Source: Anderseniella sp. (GTDB lineage: Bacteria; Pseudomonadota; Alphaproteobacteria; Rhizobiales; Aestuariivirgaceae). Taken from it: a DNA stretch of 64,000 nucleotides. Location: NCBI GenBank assembly GCA_030626025.1, contig DAOUPT010000015.1:1-64000 (forward strand). Direction: 5' to 3'. Below the pieces are notes generated by a model. That model did not search any database, was not told where the DNA came from, and was given only the letters and a program-made list of their open reading frames with translations. This document shows positions 8,218 to 17,000 of this stretch, in pieces; the first letter of the stretch is position 1, and each line of letters begins with the position of its first letter. Position numbers and translations under genes: made by a program.

Positions 8218-10056
8218 GTGCCTATTAAGAGCGCCATGGCACCACCACTTTTGACTTTGCAAGATATCCACCTGACCTTTGGTGGAACCCCGTTACTGAC
8301 TGGCGCAGAATTTTCTGTGCAGCCTTTTGATCGCCTGTGCCTTGTTGGCCGCAACGGTTCGGGTAAATCAACATTGCTTAAAATTGCTGCAGGACTGGTT
8401 GAGCCTGATGACGGCAAACGGTTTTTCCAGCCCGGCACCACAGTTCGCTATATGGCACAGGAGCCGGACTTTTCTGCTTTTGAAACCACGTTGGAATGCG
8501 TCATGGCCCAGATGGACCCGGACTCCGGTGACCATCGCCCCTTGCGCCTGCTCGAACAATTTGCCCTGACCGGCACCGAAAACCCCGCTAAACTTTCAGG
8601 CGGTGAATTACGCCGGGTGGCACTGGCAAGTGTTCTGGCTCCCGAACCTGATATTCTGCTGCTTGATGAACCAACCAACCACCTTGATCTGCCCGCCATT
8701 CAGTGGCTCGAAAAAGCCATCAAGGGGCTACGTTCTGCGGTGGTTCTGATCAGTCACGACCGGCGCTTTCTCGAAAACCTGACAAAACGCACCATCTGGA
8801 TTGATCGCGGCAAGACCCGGCAAATGGATAAAGGCTTTGCCCATTTCGAAAGCTGGCGTGATGAACTACTTGAGCAAGAGGAGCTTGAAGCCCACAAACT
8901 CGACCGCAAAATTGTCCGCGAAGAACACTGGTTGCGTTACGGTGTAACCGCCCGGCGCAAACGCAATGTCAAACGCCTCGGTGATCTGCACAAATTACGC
9001 AGCAAGAAAATAGAAGTCGGAGCCTCGCAAAACAAAGTCAAATCTACCGTCCAGATGACCAGCAATGAAGCTGGTGCATCGGGAAAACTGGTGGCAGAAG
9101 CAAAACACGTCAATAAAGCTTTTGGCGACATCATTATTGCCAGAGATTTTTCCACCAAAATTCTGCGCGGTGACCGCCTTGGTATTATCGGGGCCAATGG
9201 CGCTGGTAAAACCACTTTGCTCAATATGCTGATGGGGTCAGAAAAACCCGATAGCGGTGAACTTCGCACCGGTACCAATCTGGAAATCGTCACCCTTGAT
9301 CAGCGCCGTGAAAGCCTTGACCCTGATGTCTCCCTGCGCGAGTGCCTGACCGGTGGCGGCAGCGACATGATCCCCACAGCCAATGGCAAAAAACATGTGG
9401 TCGGCTATATGAAAGATTTCCTGTTTGCCCCCGAACAGGCAGGCACCCCGATCCGTGAATTATCGGGCGGTGAACGCGGTCGCCTGATGCTGGCCCGCGC
9501 CTTGTCACAACCCTCCAACCTTCTGGTCCTTGATGAACCAACCAACGATCTTGATCTGGAAACCCTTGATCTGTTGCAGGAACTTCTGGCCGGTTATTCC
9601 GGCACCATCCTGCTAATCAGTCACGACCGTGACTTCCTTGATCGCTCGGTTACTTCGGTTATTCACGCAGAAGGTGATGGTTTGTGGATTGAATATGCCG
9701 GTGGTTTTTCCGACATGGCCAGCCAGCAGCAGGAAAAATCTGACAACCCGGTTAAGACTAAAAAATCAAAATCAATTCCCGCGGCAAACCATGCGCAAAA
9801 AGAAAAACCATCCAAAATGTCTTTCAAAGAGACGCACGCGCTGAAAACCCTGCCTGAGAAAATGACCCGACTGGAAGCTGCAATCGTAACGTTCAAAAAG
9901 GCCCTGAGCGACCCTGCCCTATTCAACTCAGACGCTGATCGTTACAATAAAACCGCAGCAAACCTGGCCAAGGCTGAAAGAGATTTTGCCAAAAGTGAAG
10001 AACGCTGGCTGGAACTGGAAATGATACGCGAAGAGATCGAAGCAAATGGCCATTAA
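8218..10056 (+). CDS. ABC-F family ATPase, Uup-like
   Basis: 612 residues with two ABC ATPase domains and no membrane segment. Walker A motifs GRNGSGKS and GANGAGKT, signatures LSGGELRR and LSGGERGR, and Walker B LLLDEPTNHLD and VLDEPTNDLD are all intact. A C-terminal coiled coil (about residues 540-605) points to the Uup type, which binds DNA or acts on ribosomes. The frame begins at GTG 8218; an ATG at 8236 is an alternative. The 3' end overlaps the next gene by 11 bases. Confidence 0.92.
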   Translation: MPIKSAMAPPLLTLQDIHLTFGGTPLLTGAEFSVQPFDRLCLVGRNGSGKSTLLKIAAGLVEPDDGKRFFQPGTTVRYMAQEPDFSAFETTLECVMAQMDPDSGDHRPLRLLEQFALTGTENPAKLSGGELRRVALASVLAPEPDILLLDEPTNHLDLPAIQWLEKAIKGLRSAVVLISHDRRFLENLTKRTIWIDRGKTRQMDKGFAHFESWRDELLEQEELEAHKLDRKIVREEHWLRYGVTARRKRNVKRLGDLHKLRSKKIEVGASQNKVKSTVQMTSNEAGASGKLVAEAKHVNKAFGDIIIARDFSTKILRGDRLGIIGANGAGKTTLLNMLMGSEKPDSGELRTGTNLEIVTLDQRRESLDPDVSLRECLTGGGSDMIPTANGKKHVVGYMKDFLFAPEQAGTPIRELSGGERGRLMLARALSQPSNLLVLDEPTNDLDLETLDLLQELLAGYSGTILLISHDRDFLDRSVTSVIHAEGDGLWIEYAGGFSDMASQQQEKSDNPVKTKKSKSIPAANHAQKEKPSKMSFKETHALKTLPEKMTRLEAAIVTFKKALSDPALFNSDADRYNKTAANLAKAERDFAKSEERWLELEMIREEIEANGH

Positions 10057-11233
10057 AACAAACTACGATACCATCATCATCGGTGCCGGCGCCGCCGGGC
10101 TTATGTGCGCCATCACCGCCGGTCAAAAAGGCCAGCAGGTTCTAGTGCTCGATCACAGCGAAAAGATCGGTGAAAAAATCCGTATATCGGGTGGTGGCCG
10201 CTGTAATTTTACCAATATTCACTCGATACCAAAAAACTTCCTGTCACAAAACCCGCGCTTTTGTATCTCGGCTCTCAAGCGCTATCCACCACAACGCTTC
10301 ATTGATCTGGTCAACCGCCACGATATCGCCTGGCACGACAAGGGCGCCGGTCAGTTGTTCTGCGATGGCAGCGCCAAACAAATTATCGACATGCTATTGC
10401 AAGAGTGCCAGCGCGTGAATGTCGCTGTGGAATCTGAAAAACAAATCACTTCGGTTGATAAAATACAGGACCGCTTCTTCGTTGATACCGGCTTTGTCAC
10501 CTTCACCGCCACTTCGCTGGTTGTTGCAACCGGTGGCCTGTCGATACCCAAGATTGGTGCTACTCCTTTTGGCCATACTTTGGCAAAACAATTTGGCCAT
10601 ACCATCGTAGAACCTCGCCCCGGTCTGGTACCCCTGACCTTTTCCGGCGACTTGCTTGAGCAGATCAAAGCCCTTACCGGCCTTGCGGTTGACGCTGAAA
10701 TCAGTTTTGGAAAAACCCATTTCAAAGAAGCTCTGCTTTTCACCCACCGTGGCCTGTCAGGCCCGGCCATACTCCAGATATCGTCATACTGGCAGGAAGG
10801 CCAGCCGATCACCATCAACTTGATGCCCAGCCTGAACATGTTTGAAGAGCTTGACAAGGCCCGGGCTACAAAAGGCAAACAACAAATCAACAACGTGTTG
10901 TCCACATGGTTGCCGTCCCGTCTGGCAGATTTCGTCTGCGCCAGAGCAGGCATCAACGGACGGCTGGCCGACTTCAATAACAAGAAACTGCAAAAAGTTG
11001 CTAATGCGGTAAACCGCTGGCAGATATTGCCACAAGGCACCGAAGGTTACCGAACCGCCGAAGTGACACTCGGTGGTGTCGACACCACAGAAATTTCGTC
11101 CAAGACGATGGAATCAACCAAAGTATCGAACCTATACTTTATTGGTGAGGTTATGGATGTGACCGGCCATCTCGGTGGTCACAATTTCCAATGGGCCTGG
11201 GCATCGGGTCACGCAGCCGGTGAAGCGGTCTGA
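10046..11233 (+). CDS. BaiN/HI0933-like FAD-dependent oxidoreductase
   Basis: 395 residues. The N-terminal FAD site GAGAAGLMCAITAG is followed by the family hallmark ISGGGRCNFTN and a second nucleotide-type segment, VVATGGLSIPKIG. The C-terminus reads GEVMDVTGHLGGHNFQWAWASG, the closing FAD contact of the family. The physiological substrate is not established for most members. It overlaps the ABC-F gene by 11 bases and its 3' end overlaps the convergent U32 gene by 25 bases. Confidence 0.9.
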   Translation: MAIKTNYDTIIIGAGAAGLMCAITAGQKGQQVLVLDHSEKIGEKIRISGGGRCNFTNIHSIPKNFLSQNPRFCISALKRYPPQRFIDLVNRHDIAWHDKGAGQLFCDGSAKQIIDMLLQECQRVNVAVESEKQITSVDKIQDRFFVDTGFVTFTATSLVVATGGLSIPKIGATPFGHTLAKQFGHTIVEPRPGLVPLTFSGDLLEQIKALTGLAVDAEISFGKTHFKEALLFTHRGLSGPAILQISSYWQEGQPITINLMPSLNMFEELDKARATKGKQQINNVLSTWLPSRLADFVCARAGINGRLADFNNKKLQKVANAVNRWQILPQGTEGYRTAEVTLGGVDTTEISSKTMESTKVSNLYFIGEVMDVTGHLGGHNFQWAWASGHAAGEAV

Positions 11234-12876
11234 ACATCCTCACGCATATCGCGTTCCAGCGTTTCGCCCTGCTTCTTGGTCGCCATTAAGGCTCGCGCTT
11301 TTTCATAAGCCGGGTCATTCCAGAACATCAAACAACCATTACAACCGCGCCCGCAGCAGGTATCAAGACCAAGCCGCGGTGATTTAATCTTGCGGGTTTT
11401 GTTATCCTCTTTCAGCGAGGCGCGTAACGACTCGCGTTTGCGCTCATACAATGGATGCACTGGATCATCGGTATTGCAGGTCACTTCAAGCCGCTGCCCG
11501 ACCCGGTCAAGTTTCAAACGATCCCACTGGGTTTTGGTCAGCGGTGTTTCTTTGCGTACCACGGTCAGCTCAGGCATACGCTGTTTCAAACTCACCACAT
11601 CCTCATGATCAAACTGCGAAAACGGTATGCGGATCACCGGTTTGGTTCCAGCGTGAACTTCACTGGTCACCTTGCCGTTGTGAGCGCTTTCAAAATCATA
11701 AACCCGCAGTAAAATTGTATCACCGCCATCGGGTGGTAAAAACTCCAGCACATCACCGGCAACGATTTTATTTTTCACTTCCACATGAAATGCATCATCG
11801 ACAATCTCGCTGATAAACCCTGCAAATTCCCATTCACCCAGTGTCTGAGTCTGTTCATAATTATGAGCATAATTGGTCAACCGGCCATCATGGAATGCCA
11901 GCGTATATCCACGATTGGAGACATTCATCAACTCGTCCATATAAGGACGCGGATTCCAGTTGTCAGGATCACGAGCCCAGTCATCCATCGCCTTGCGATA
12001 AATCCGCGCCACCACCGCCACATAATAAACCGACTTGTTGCGGCCCTCGACTTTCAAACAGTCGATCCCCAAGGCCAGATATTGATCAAGCTTGGGCATC
12101 AGGCACAAGTCTTTGGAATTGAGAATATAGGACTCGTTTTCACTCTCCTCAATCGGCATAAATTCACCCGGCCGGGCACCTTCTTCGAGCAAAAACTCGA
12201 ACATGCCGACATTGCTCTCATCGATCTCCAGTTCTTTGACCGTACCATCGCGCAATTTCAAATGGACCTTATAACCCCATCGGCACGAGTTGGCGCAATT
12301 GCCCTGATTGGCGCCGCGCTCAGCCATGAAATTAGACAGCAAACATCGCCCCGAATAGGTCATGCACATGGCCCCATGGACAAAAGTTTCCAGCTTGATG
12401 TCGGGGCATTTTTCACGAATTTCAGTTAGTTCCTCAAACGAAACCTCACGGGCCAGCACACAAAGCTCAGCTCCCATATCCTTCCAGAATTTCACCGACA
12501 GCCATGAACAAACATTGCTCTGGGTTGATATATGCAACGGCACTTCAGGCGCGTTTTCCTTGACATATTGAAACACACCGGGATCAGCGATGATCACCCC
12601 GTCCGGGCTCAAATCCTTGATCGTATCGACATATTCGCGCAGCTTGGGAATATCTTTGTTGTGTGAAAACAGGTTAAGCGTCAGATACACCCGTTTTCCG
12701 TGCGCATGGGCAAACTCAATCCCGTCGCGAATTTGCTCGAGAGAAAACTCCGATTTGGTTCGCAACGACATATCGGGCGTGCCAAGATAAATCGCATCGG
12801 CGCCATAAAGAACGGCTGTTTTCAGTTTGGCCAGCGATCCTGCCGGCATGAGTAGTTCTGATTTTAGCTCTGTCAT
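11209..12876 (-). CDS. U32 family peptidase, TrhP/YegQ-like, with Cys-rich tail
   Basis: 555 residues, about 100 longer than E. coli YegQ/TrhP. The U32 core (LLMPAGSLAKLKTAVLYGADAIYLG) and the cysteine signature region (CMTYSGRCLLSNF...GNCANSCRW) are present; related proteins hydroxylate tRNA or rRNA bases. The extra C-terminus carries a second cysteine cluster, CCGRGCNGCLMFWND, which may bind a metal cluster or substrate sulfur. Convergent with the flavoprotein gene. The family is certain; the RNA-hydroxylation role is inferred from YegQ and RlhA relatives. Confidence 0.85.
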   Translation of the reverse strand: MTELKSELLMPAGSLAKLKTAVLYGADAIYLGTPDMSLRTKSEFSLEQIRDGIEFAHAHGKRVYLTLNLFSHNKDIPKLREYVDTIKDLSPDGVIIADPGVFQYVKENAPEVPLHISTQSNVCSWLSVKFWKDMGAELCVLAREVSFEELTEIREKCPDIKLETFVHGAMCMTYSGRCLLSNFMAERGANQGNCANSCRWGYKVHLKLRDGTVKELEIDESNVGMFEFLLEEGARPGEFMPIEESENESYILNSKDLCLMPKLDQYLALGIDCLKVEGRNKSVYYVAVVARIYRKAMDDWARDPDNWNPRPYMDELMNVSNRGYTLAFHDGRLTNYAHNYEQTQTLGEWEFAGFISEIVDDAFHVEVKNKIVAGDVLEFLPPDGGDTILLRVYDFESAHNGKVTSEVHAGTKPVIRIPFSQFDHEDVVSLKQRMPELTVVRKETPLTKTQWDRLKLDRVGQRLEVTCNTDDPVHPLYERKRESLRASLKEDNKTRKIKSPRLGLDTCCGRGCNGCLMFWNDPAYEKARALMATKKQGETLERDMREDVQTASPAA

Positions 12877-12982
12877 AGGCCTCTAATATTCCCTCACAGC
12901 AATCTGCACAACAAAATTAATTTCAAAATTTAATTTCCTTTCCGCCAAGGTTTTGCCATCGCCGTCCGTCTAAACTGATATA

Positions 12983-13531
12983 ATGCGCATGATGACAACA
13001 AATGATAACGAGCTGGCCGCACAGGCCAATGCTGGCAACGGGGCGGCTTTTTCAACCCTGCTCGAGCGCCATTACGATCTGATTTACAGGCTTGCTTATC
13101 GGATGTTGTCAAACCGGCAGGATGCTGAGGATTTGGCCCAGGACATATGTGTGGCCTTGCCAAAAAAGCTCAAATCCTTTCGTGGCAAGTCAAAACTGAC
13201 CACCTGGCTTTATCAGGTAACCATGAACAGCGCCCGGGACTTTTTGCGCCGCAGGTTAACCATCGCCAGAATTCATACAGAATTTATCGATGTTGATGCG
13301 CTGCAAAAAGCAGCCGACAAACAGCGGCAAAAGGATGTCGAATGGGCTTATAGCGCCATCAACACTCTGCCCGATGATTTACGCGAAACCGCCATGCTGG
13401 TGGTTGCCGAAGGTTTAAACCACGCCGAAGCAGCCAGCATTCTCGAGATCAAGGAAGCAACGGTTTCCTGGCGGATGATGAAACTGAGAGACCATTTAAA
13501 AGCCCTTGCATTAAGTGAGGCAGGTGAATGA
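12983..13531 (+). CDS. ECF-type RNA polymerase sigma factor
   Basis: 182 residues with sigma region 2 (YDLIYRLAYRMLSNRQDAEDLAQD, residues ~25-50) and a region 4 helix-turn-helix (LNHAEAASILEIKEATVSWRM). No region 3 is present, as expected for ECF factors. The 3' end lies just before the vWA gene, whose ATG is at 13533, so the pair is co-transcribed. The neighbour's cytoplasmic N-terminus and single membrane segment suggest it controls this sigma factor. Confidence 0.92.
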   Translation: MRMMTTNDNELAAQANAGNGAAFSTLLERHYDLIYRLAYRMLSNRQDAEDLAQDICVALPKKLKSFRGKSKLTTWLYQVTMNSARDFLRRRLTIARIHTEFIDVDALQKAADKQRQKDVEWAYSAINTLPDDLRETAMLVVAEGLNHAEAASILEIKEATVSWRMMKLRDHLKALALSEAGE

Positions 13532-13532
13532 T

Positions 13533-15686
13533 ATGACTGATGATCTTAAAAAACTTCAAAATGCTTTTGATGGGCAACCCCCGATCAAAGCCCGAAAAGA
13601 AGCCAAGAATGCTGCAATGACTGCGGCAATGGCTGCCTTTGATGAAGAAAATTCAACCGCTCACCAAGGAAACACCATCGACACTCGTCTGAAAGAACAA
13701 GGCAACAAAACAGGTAGCAAATTACCTGAATTCTTGACTCTTTCATATTGGAGAAAATCGATGAAACTTTCATATATTCTTGCCGGCGGCACCAGCATCG
13801 CCGTTCTTACTCTGGCCATAGTCAACACTGGTCAGTTTCAGGAATTGACCAACCCGACAATTAGCAATACCACCGACGACAAGTCGAATGCCGAACTAAC
13901 CCTGGCGATGAAGGAACAAAAGAAAAAGGACGGCTACGCCAAAGGTCTGTTGCAACCGGTGACCCCGGCCCCTGCTCCACTTCAAGAGCGTGCAATCATC
14001 AGACAAAGAAACGTTGCAGCCCCGGCAAGTGGCGGCAAAATTGCGGCACTGCCGAAAAAACAGTTTTCCAAAAACGAGCAAGTGCCGGGCCGTTCACTCG
14101 GTTTCCTTGGTTCCGAAGTCGATGTAAGATCGGCTCCGGCTCGAGAACAAAGTCGCCCGACTCGCAAACTGCCAAAAAAATTAAAAATGCACAAAATGAT
14201 TGCCGGTATCAGATCGCAAGAACCGGTTCGCCCGCAGTTTCAGCAGCAAGGTCGCGACAAATTTGATGAAATCACCCCCAACCCGCTGAAACTGACCCAA
14301 AACGAACCTGTCTCGACATTCTCAATCGACGTCGATACAGCCTCCTACAGCTTCATGCGCGCTTCGATCAATCGTAATGTCTTACCGCCCAAGGATGCTG
14401 TGCGGGTGGAAGAAATGATCAATTATTTCCCTTACGATTATCAAGGGCCGGAAAGCCGCAAAGTGCCATTCAAGGCCAATGTCACTATCACCCCGACCCC
14501 CTGGAACACCCATACCAAACTGGTTCACATCGGCATCAAGGGCTATGACATCGCCAAGCAGGAAAAACCACACTCCAATCTGGTCTTCTTGCTCGATACA
14601 TCAGGCTCAATGGGTGCTGCCAACAAGTTGCCCTTGCTGAAGAATTCGTTCAAGCTGTTGCTGTCCACACTGGCTCCTGATGACACCGTATCCATTGTTG
14701 CTTACGCTGGCAGTGCTGGCACGGTGTTGGAGCCGACAAAGGCAAAGGACAACAACAAGATTTTTGCTGCTCTGGACCGTCTGGAGGCTGGCGGCTCGAC
14801 GGCTGGTGGTGAAGGCATTCGTCTTGCCTACCAACTGGCTGAGGCCAACTTTGACAAAAATGGCATCAACCGGGTTATTTTGGCTACCGATGGTGATTTC
14901 AATGTCGGTATCCGTGACCAGCGCCAGCTTAAGGGCTTTATAGAGCGTAAAAGAAAATCCGGTGTATTCTTATCTATTCTCGGTTTTGGCATGGGCAATT
15001 ACAACGATGCCCTGATGCAAACCCTGGCCCAGAACGGCAACGGCAATGCCTCATATATCGATAATCTTTCCGAAGCCCGCAAAGTGCTGGTCCAGGAAGC
15101 TTCATCCACCCTGTTTACCATCGCCAAAGATGTTAAAATTCAGATGGAGTTCAACCCCAAAGCGGTCAGCGAATACCGCCTGATCGGTTACGAAACCCGT
15201 GAGCTTAAACGCGAGGATTTCAACAACGACAAGGTTGATGCCGGTGATATCGGCTCCGGTCATACGGTAACAGCAATCTATGAAATCACACCTTCAGGTG
15301 CAGATGGAAAACTGGTTAACCCACTGCGCTATGGTTCGGGCAATGCCGTTAAAACGACTGAACAGCAAACTGAATACGGTTTTCTCAAGCTGCGCTATAA
15401 ATTGCCAAAAGAAAACAAAAGCAAGCTGATTGAAACCCCGGTGCAAATCAAAAACACCATCAATGAGTTTTCACAAGCCTCACAGGATGTCCGTTTTGCA
15501 ACCGCTGTTGCAGCCTATGCCCAATTGCTGCGCGGTGGAAAATACACCGGCACCTACAGCTACGACGATGTCATCAACATGGCCCTGTCAGCCAAAGGCC
15601 AGGACATCTACGGCTATCGGTCAGAATTCATCAATCTGGTACGCTTGGCCAACTCTGCTGCCAAGATGCAGTCATCGGGGAATTAG
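13533..15686 (+). CDS. Membrane-anchored vWA protein (YfbK-like), sigma partner
   Basis: About 717 residues. A cytoplasmic N-terminus of about 80 residues precedes one membrane segment (LSYILAGGTSIAVLTLAIV), a low-complexity linker, a YfbK-type N-terminal domain (STFSIDVDTASYSFMR), a vWA domain with intact MIDAS motif DTSGSMG, and a C-terminal YfbK domain ending near GYRSEFINLV. A GTG at 13515 would overlap the sigma gene; the ATG at 13533 has AGGTGA just upstream. The topology matches an anti-sigma-like sensor fused to an extracytoplasmic vWA; that role is an inference. Confidence 0.88.
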   Translation: MTDDLKKLQNAFDGQPPIKARKEAKNAAMTAAMAAFDEENSTAHQGNTIDTRLKEQGNKTGSKLPEFLTLSYWRKSMKLSYILAGGTSIAVLTLAIVNTGQFQELTNPTISNTTDDKSNAELTLAMKEQKKKDGYAKGLLQPVTPAPAPLQERAIIRQRNVAAPASGGKIAALPKKQFSKNEQVPGRSLGFLGSEVDVRSAPAREQSRPTRKLPKKLKMHKMIAGIRSQEPVRPQFQQQGRDKFDEITPNPLKLTQNEPVSTFSIDVDTASYSFMRASINRNVLPPKDAVRVEEMINYFPYDYQGPESRKVPFKANVTITPTPWNTHTKLVHIGIKGYDIAKQEKPHSNLVFLLDTSGSMGAANKLPLLKNSFKLLLSTLAPDDTVSIVAYAGSAGTVLEPTKAKDNNKIFAALDRLEAGGSTAGGEGIRLAYQLAEANFDKNGINRVILATDGDFNVGIRDQRQLKGFIERKRKSGVFLSILGFGMGNYNDALMQTLAQNGNGNASYIDNLSEARKVLVQEASSTLFTIAKDVKIQMEFNPKAVSEYRLIGYETRELKREDFNNDKVDAGDIGSGHTVTAIYEITPSGADGKLVNPLRYGSGNAVKTTEQQTEYGFLKLRYKLPKENKSKLIETPVQIKNTINEFSQASQDVRFATAVAAYAQLLRGGKYTGTYSYDDVINMALSAKGQDIYGYRSEFINLVRLANSAAKMQSSGN

Positions 15687-15804
15687 CCCCCCCCTCTCGT
15701 CTTGCAGAAACCCTAAAGCATTTCGTGTTTATTCTAATTTCAGAATGAGCGCGAAATGCCGTTGCAATACCCATGGGCATTGCCTTTTCCTGTTGAGAGC
15801 AAAA

Positions 15805-15847
15805 CTGTCAAATTTGACAGAGGTACATCAAATGTATATACGTTTGA
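15805..15847. promoter_or_regulatory. Two adjacent palindromes upstream of the RHH-like gene
   Basis: CTGTCAAATTTGACAG (15805-15820) is a perfect 16-bp palindrome. Eight bases on, 15828-15847 is a near-perfect 20-bp palindrome with outer arms TCAAA/TTTGA and core GTATATAC. They sit 17-59 bases before the ATG at 15864 and look like operators. Ribbon-helix-helix proteins often repress their own gene through such sites, so autoregulation is a natural guess. Confidence 0.55.
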
Positions 15848-15863
15848 TAGTCAAATACGATTA

Positions 15864-16055
15864 ATGGATTGGACCGATACTTTGCCGAATGTAAAGAAAA
15901 GCAGGAAAAAGAAGAAGAAGGACAGTCAGCTTGTCATTCGAATAGGCGGTAAGGAGCGTGAAGTCTTTGTTTCGTTGTGTGATGAACTCGATACCAGTGC
16001 AGCCAGAGAAATCAGGCGTTTCATTCGTGACTTTGTTCACGAGCACAAGAAATAA
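15864..16055 (+). CDS. Small ribbon-helix-helix-like protein
   Basis: 63 residues from the ATG at 15864; the same frame is open back to 15756, but that extension runs through the two palindromes and is not favoured. A basic N-terminus (KKSRKKKKKD) is followed by one short beta segment (SQLVIRIG) and two helices (about residues 26-38 and 42-60), the layout of a MetJ/Arc-type DNA-binding protein. No clear Shine-Dalgarno is visible. The gene is probable, the fold is a reading from pattern only, and the targets are unknown. Confidence 0.55.
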   Translation: MDWTDTLPNVKKSRKKKKKDSQLVIRIGGKEREVFVSLCDELDTSAAREIRRFIRDFVHEHKK

Positions 16056-16110
16056 CCATCCGTTTCAAGAATCGTACAATGCTTATCAAAAATAGAAAGA
16101 TATCAAAATA

Positions 16111-16230
16111 ATGGCCAAAAAAGCTAATGTGAAAAAAATAAAAAAAGAAATCAAAGCTCGCAAAGGTGCGATCAAGAAACAGGAAAAAAAGCTGAATAAA
16201 GCTAAAAATGCGCTGAAAAAAGCCAAATAA
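16111..16230 (+). CDS. 39-residue lysine-rich helical peptide
   Basis: A short frame starting at ATG 16111 and ending with TAA at 16230. Seventeen of 39 residues are lysine, arranged as a continuous amphipathic-looking helix (KKIKKEIKARKGAIKKQEKK). It sits between the RHH-like and HhH genes and is followed by a strong terminator hairpin, which supports it being a real transcribed gene. I do not recognise a family; nucleic-acid or polyphosphate binding through charge is a guess. Confidence 0.5.
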   Translation: MAKKANVKKIKKEIKARKGAIKKQEKKLNKAKNALKKAK

Positions 16231-16258
16231 TGTTTGTCTATTTTATAAATACCCAGAG

Positions 16259-16288
16259 AACCGCACCTCGTTTTATAGGTGCGGTTTT
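16259..16288 (+). terminator. Rho-independent terminator
   Basis: A 10-bp perfect stem AACCGCACCT / AGGTGCGGTT with an 8-base loop runs into a TTTT tract. It closes the short RHH-like/lysine-rich peptide transcript and lies just before the HhH gene. Confidence 0.8.
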
Positions 16289-16302
16289 AGAGAGTTCGAA
16301 TA

Positions 16303-16758
16303 ATGAATATTGATTTTACCGGAATACGGGGCGTGGGCCCCTCCACAGCAAAAATACTTAAAAAGAGCGGATTTAATTCTGTTGAAGATCTGGCATCTGC
16401 CAGCATCGACGACATTATGGCAATCCCCGGTTTTCGCCAGGCCCGCGCGTCACAGGTGATCGCATCGGCTAAGTTGCTCATGACCGAAGCAGGCGGTGAT
16501 CAGCCCGTCAAAGAAAAGCCGAAGAAAAAAATCAAAGTAAAAAAGAAAAAGAAAGATTCGAAAAAAAGTAAATCGAGTCAGAAAAAGAAAAATCCGAAAA
16601 AAAACAAGGCAATAAAGAAGAAAGATGCCAAAAAAAAAGGCAAGGTAAAAATAAAGAAGAAAGACACAAAGAAAAGTAAATCAAGCAAGAAAAAGGCCGC
16701 CCCGAAAAAAGAACGGCTAAAAAAGCAAAAAAGAAAAGCTAAAAAAGCAAAGAAATAA
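16303..16758 (+). CDS. HhH domain protein with histone H1-like lysine tail
   Basis: 151 residues. Residues 1-62 form a helix-hairpin-helix DNA-binding domain (GIRGVGPSTAKILKKSG, then IPGFRQARASQVIASA). Residues 70-151 are almost entirely Lys with Ser, Pro and Ala, like the tails of histone H1-type bacterial proteins. The tail has an internal repeat: residues 81-100 resemble 117-136 (KKDSKKSKSSQKKK against KKDTKKSKSSKKKA). A nucleoid-associated, DNA-compacting role is likely but inferred. Confidence 0.75.
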   Translation: MNIDFTGIRGVGPSTAKILKKSGFNSVEDLASASIDDIMAIPGFRQARASQVIASAKLLMTEAGGDQPVKEKPKKKIKVKKKKKDSKKSKSSQKKKNPKKNKAIKKKDAKKKGKVKIKKKDTKKSKSSKKKAAPKKERLKKQKRKAKKAKK

Positions 16759-16766
16759 CCCGGATA

Positions 16767-16794
16767 CCGGCAAATACATTTTCCGGCTCTTTTT
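16767..16794 (+). terminator. Probable terminator after the HhH gene
   Basis: CCGGCAAAT and ATTTTCCGG pair as a 9-bp stem with one mismatch and a two-base loop, followed by GCTCTTTTT. It lies eight bases past the HhH stop codon. Confidence 0.45.
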
Positions 16795-17000
16795 CGCTGA
16801 AAGCCAGTATTTGATGAGGATGATGCCGGAATGCTCCCCAAATTTCTGCAGGTAAATGAATATTCTGCTATCATGTGGGGCAGAGAGACCGAATCAAGGC
16901 TGAATTGACCAACCCAGGGCAGAAAGATGTCCAGATGCCGCCCTGATAGAGATGTAATCATCCCATTGAGTGACGATGGTGTCTATACGGAAAATAATAA

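Noticed and set aside
10351-11040. 229-codon minus-strand frame
   Set aside because: Antisense to the flavoprotein gene, with no features of its own.
11785-12429. 214-codon plus-strand frame
   Set aside because: Antisense to the clearly conserved U32 peptidase gene.
15756-15863. Upstream extension of the RHH-like frame
   Set aside because: The added 36 residues run through two palindromic operator-like sites and look non-coding; the ATG at 15864 is preferred.
16578-16961. 127-codon minus-strand frame rich in Phe and Leu
   Set aside because: It is the antisense of the lysine-rich tail (AAA/AAG read as TTT/CTT); its composition follows from that and it is not a gene.
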